Origin: Candidatus Acidulodesulfobacterium acidiphilum
Lineage (GTDB): Bacteria > SZUA-79 > Acidulodesulfobacterales > Acidulodesulfobacteraceae
Direction: 5' to 3'
NCBI GenBank assembly: GCA_008534395.1
Contig: SHMQ01000032.1
Location: 1-13,682, forward strand
Length of the DNA stretch: 13,682 nucleotides
In this document: positions 13,318 to 13,682 of the stretch, one piece after another
Layout of the letters: each line of letters starts with the position of its first letter
Position numbering within the stretch: position 1 is the stretch's first letter
The notes under the pieces: generated by a model
What the model saw: only the letters and a program-made list of their open reading frames with translations
The model's database searches: none
Told to the model about the DNA's origin: nothing
Made by a program: the position numbers and the translations under genes

Positions 13318-13682
13318 TAGAAAGAAGTCCCCACGGTAAAATTAACTCCTCCCGCAGGCCAGTAAGGTTCCCTCGTAAGAATAAAGCCGTACGAAAAACT
13401 TATCGGCCCTATCGGCGAAAGATACATTATGCCCGCTCCTGCCGATTTATAAAGCGCTAAAGGCCTTACGTCCGACGTATCCAAAAAAACGTTGCCTCCG
13501 TCCTGAAAAATAAAAAAATCAACACTTTTATAAACGGGTATATTGAGCTGAAGATTATAATTTTCCATAACGTCTCCGCCTATAGGATAGCCGTAAGGAT
13601 TTAAGTTTACGAGTCCTATAGAATCCTGAGGGAAACCTCTGACGGTCGTTCTTCCGCCGAGAAAAAACCTTTCGTTTATCGG
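13317..13682 (-). CDS. Outer-membrane beta-barrel protein of the BamA/TamA (Omp85) family, C-terminal part only
   Basis: Only the last 121 codons are in the window; the frame is open to the right edge. The visible part contains the Omp85 hallmark RFFLGGRTTVRGF in its first 20 residues (the VRGF loop-6 motif), later FFIFQDGGNVF, and the final strands LYKSAGAGIMYLSPIGPISFSYG. It ends VNFTVGTSF, a beta-signal with terminal Phe as recognised by the BAM machine. These features show a barrel inserted in the outer membrane. Whether it is BamA itself, TamA or another Omp85 member depends on POTRA domains outside the window. It ends in TAATG with cbiD, so it is the cotranscribed upstream neighbour of the corrinoid genes. 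Confidence 0.92.
   Translation of the reverse strand, partial: PINERFFLGGRTTVRGFPQDSIGLVNLNPYGYPIGGDVMENYNLQLNIPVYKSVDFFIFQDGGNVFLDTSDVRPLALYKSAGAGIMYLSPIGPISFSYGFILTREPYWPAGGVNFTVGTSF

Noticed and set aside
13318-13682. A cobalamin riboswitch or promoter immediately before cbiD
   Set aside because: The DNA before cbiD is coding sequence of the barrel protein up to the shared TAATG; any riboswitch must lie beyond the window.

Overview
The window reads as chromosome of a low-GC (about one third G+C by eye), Gram-negative, motile bacterium that makes corrinoids by the anaerobic, early-cobalt route. Evidence: an outer-membrane BamA/TamA-type barrel at the right edge, a nucleotide-sugar gene of the kind that feeds surface polysaccharide, a chemoreceptor behind a promoter that looks FliA (sigma-28) dependent, and CbiD plus CbiG, which belong to the anaerobic cobalamin branch. 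A deltaproteobacteria-like anaerobe is my guess; I cannot fix the taxon from the sequence alone.

Layout. Left (57-2453, minus strand): a three-gene unit running 4-oxalocrotonate tautomerase-like protein -> type I 3-dehydroquinate dehydratase (aroD) -> inner-membrane platform protein of the type II secretion/type IV pilus (GspF/PilC) family, behind a good sigma-70 promoter. Centre (2454-4955): a divergent chemoreceptor gene with a sigma-28-like promoter; immediately after it a compact unit with its own sigma-70 promoter and strong intrinsic terminator that looks like an unannotated small RNA of about 85 nt; then a minus-strand tRNA-Asn(GUU) with its own promoter. Right (4956-13682, all minus strand): a dense array starting at the window edge with the 3' end of a BamA/TamA-family gene, then cbiD, a cbiE-cbiT fusion, cbiL, cbiF, cbiG, cbiH, a UDP-glucuronate decarboxylase (UXS-type) and a small membrane protein. 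The joins from the barrel gene to cbiH are overlaps or gaps of 43 nt or less, so this part is almost certainly one polycistronic unit whose promoter (and any cobalamin riboswitch) lies beyond the window.

How the genes work together. CbiL methylates C20 of cobalt-factor II, CbiH methylates C17 and contracts the ring, CbiF methylates C11, CbiG opens the lactone and releases the C2 fragment, CbiD methylates C1, and CbiE/CbiT methylate C5 and C15 and decarboxylate the C12 acetate. The chelatase (CbiK/CbiX), reductase (CbiJ), mutase (CbiC), amidase (CbiA) and lower-ligand genes are not here.

Unusual points: (i) the likely small RNA with two CU-rich anti-Shine-Dalgarno-like motifs; (ii) a 14/16 match to the sigma-28 consensus before the chemoreceptor; (iii) low-complexity, often repeat-derived insertions, linkers and tails in most cobalamin enzymes and in AroD; (iv) an AroD in which the usual catalytic-site Glu of the EGG motif is aligned with Tyr; (v) a barrel-protein gene translationally coupled (TAATG) to cbiD. 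I see no phage genes, insertion sequence or CRISPR array.
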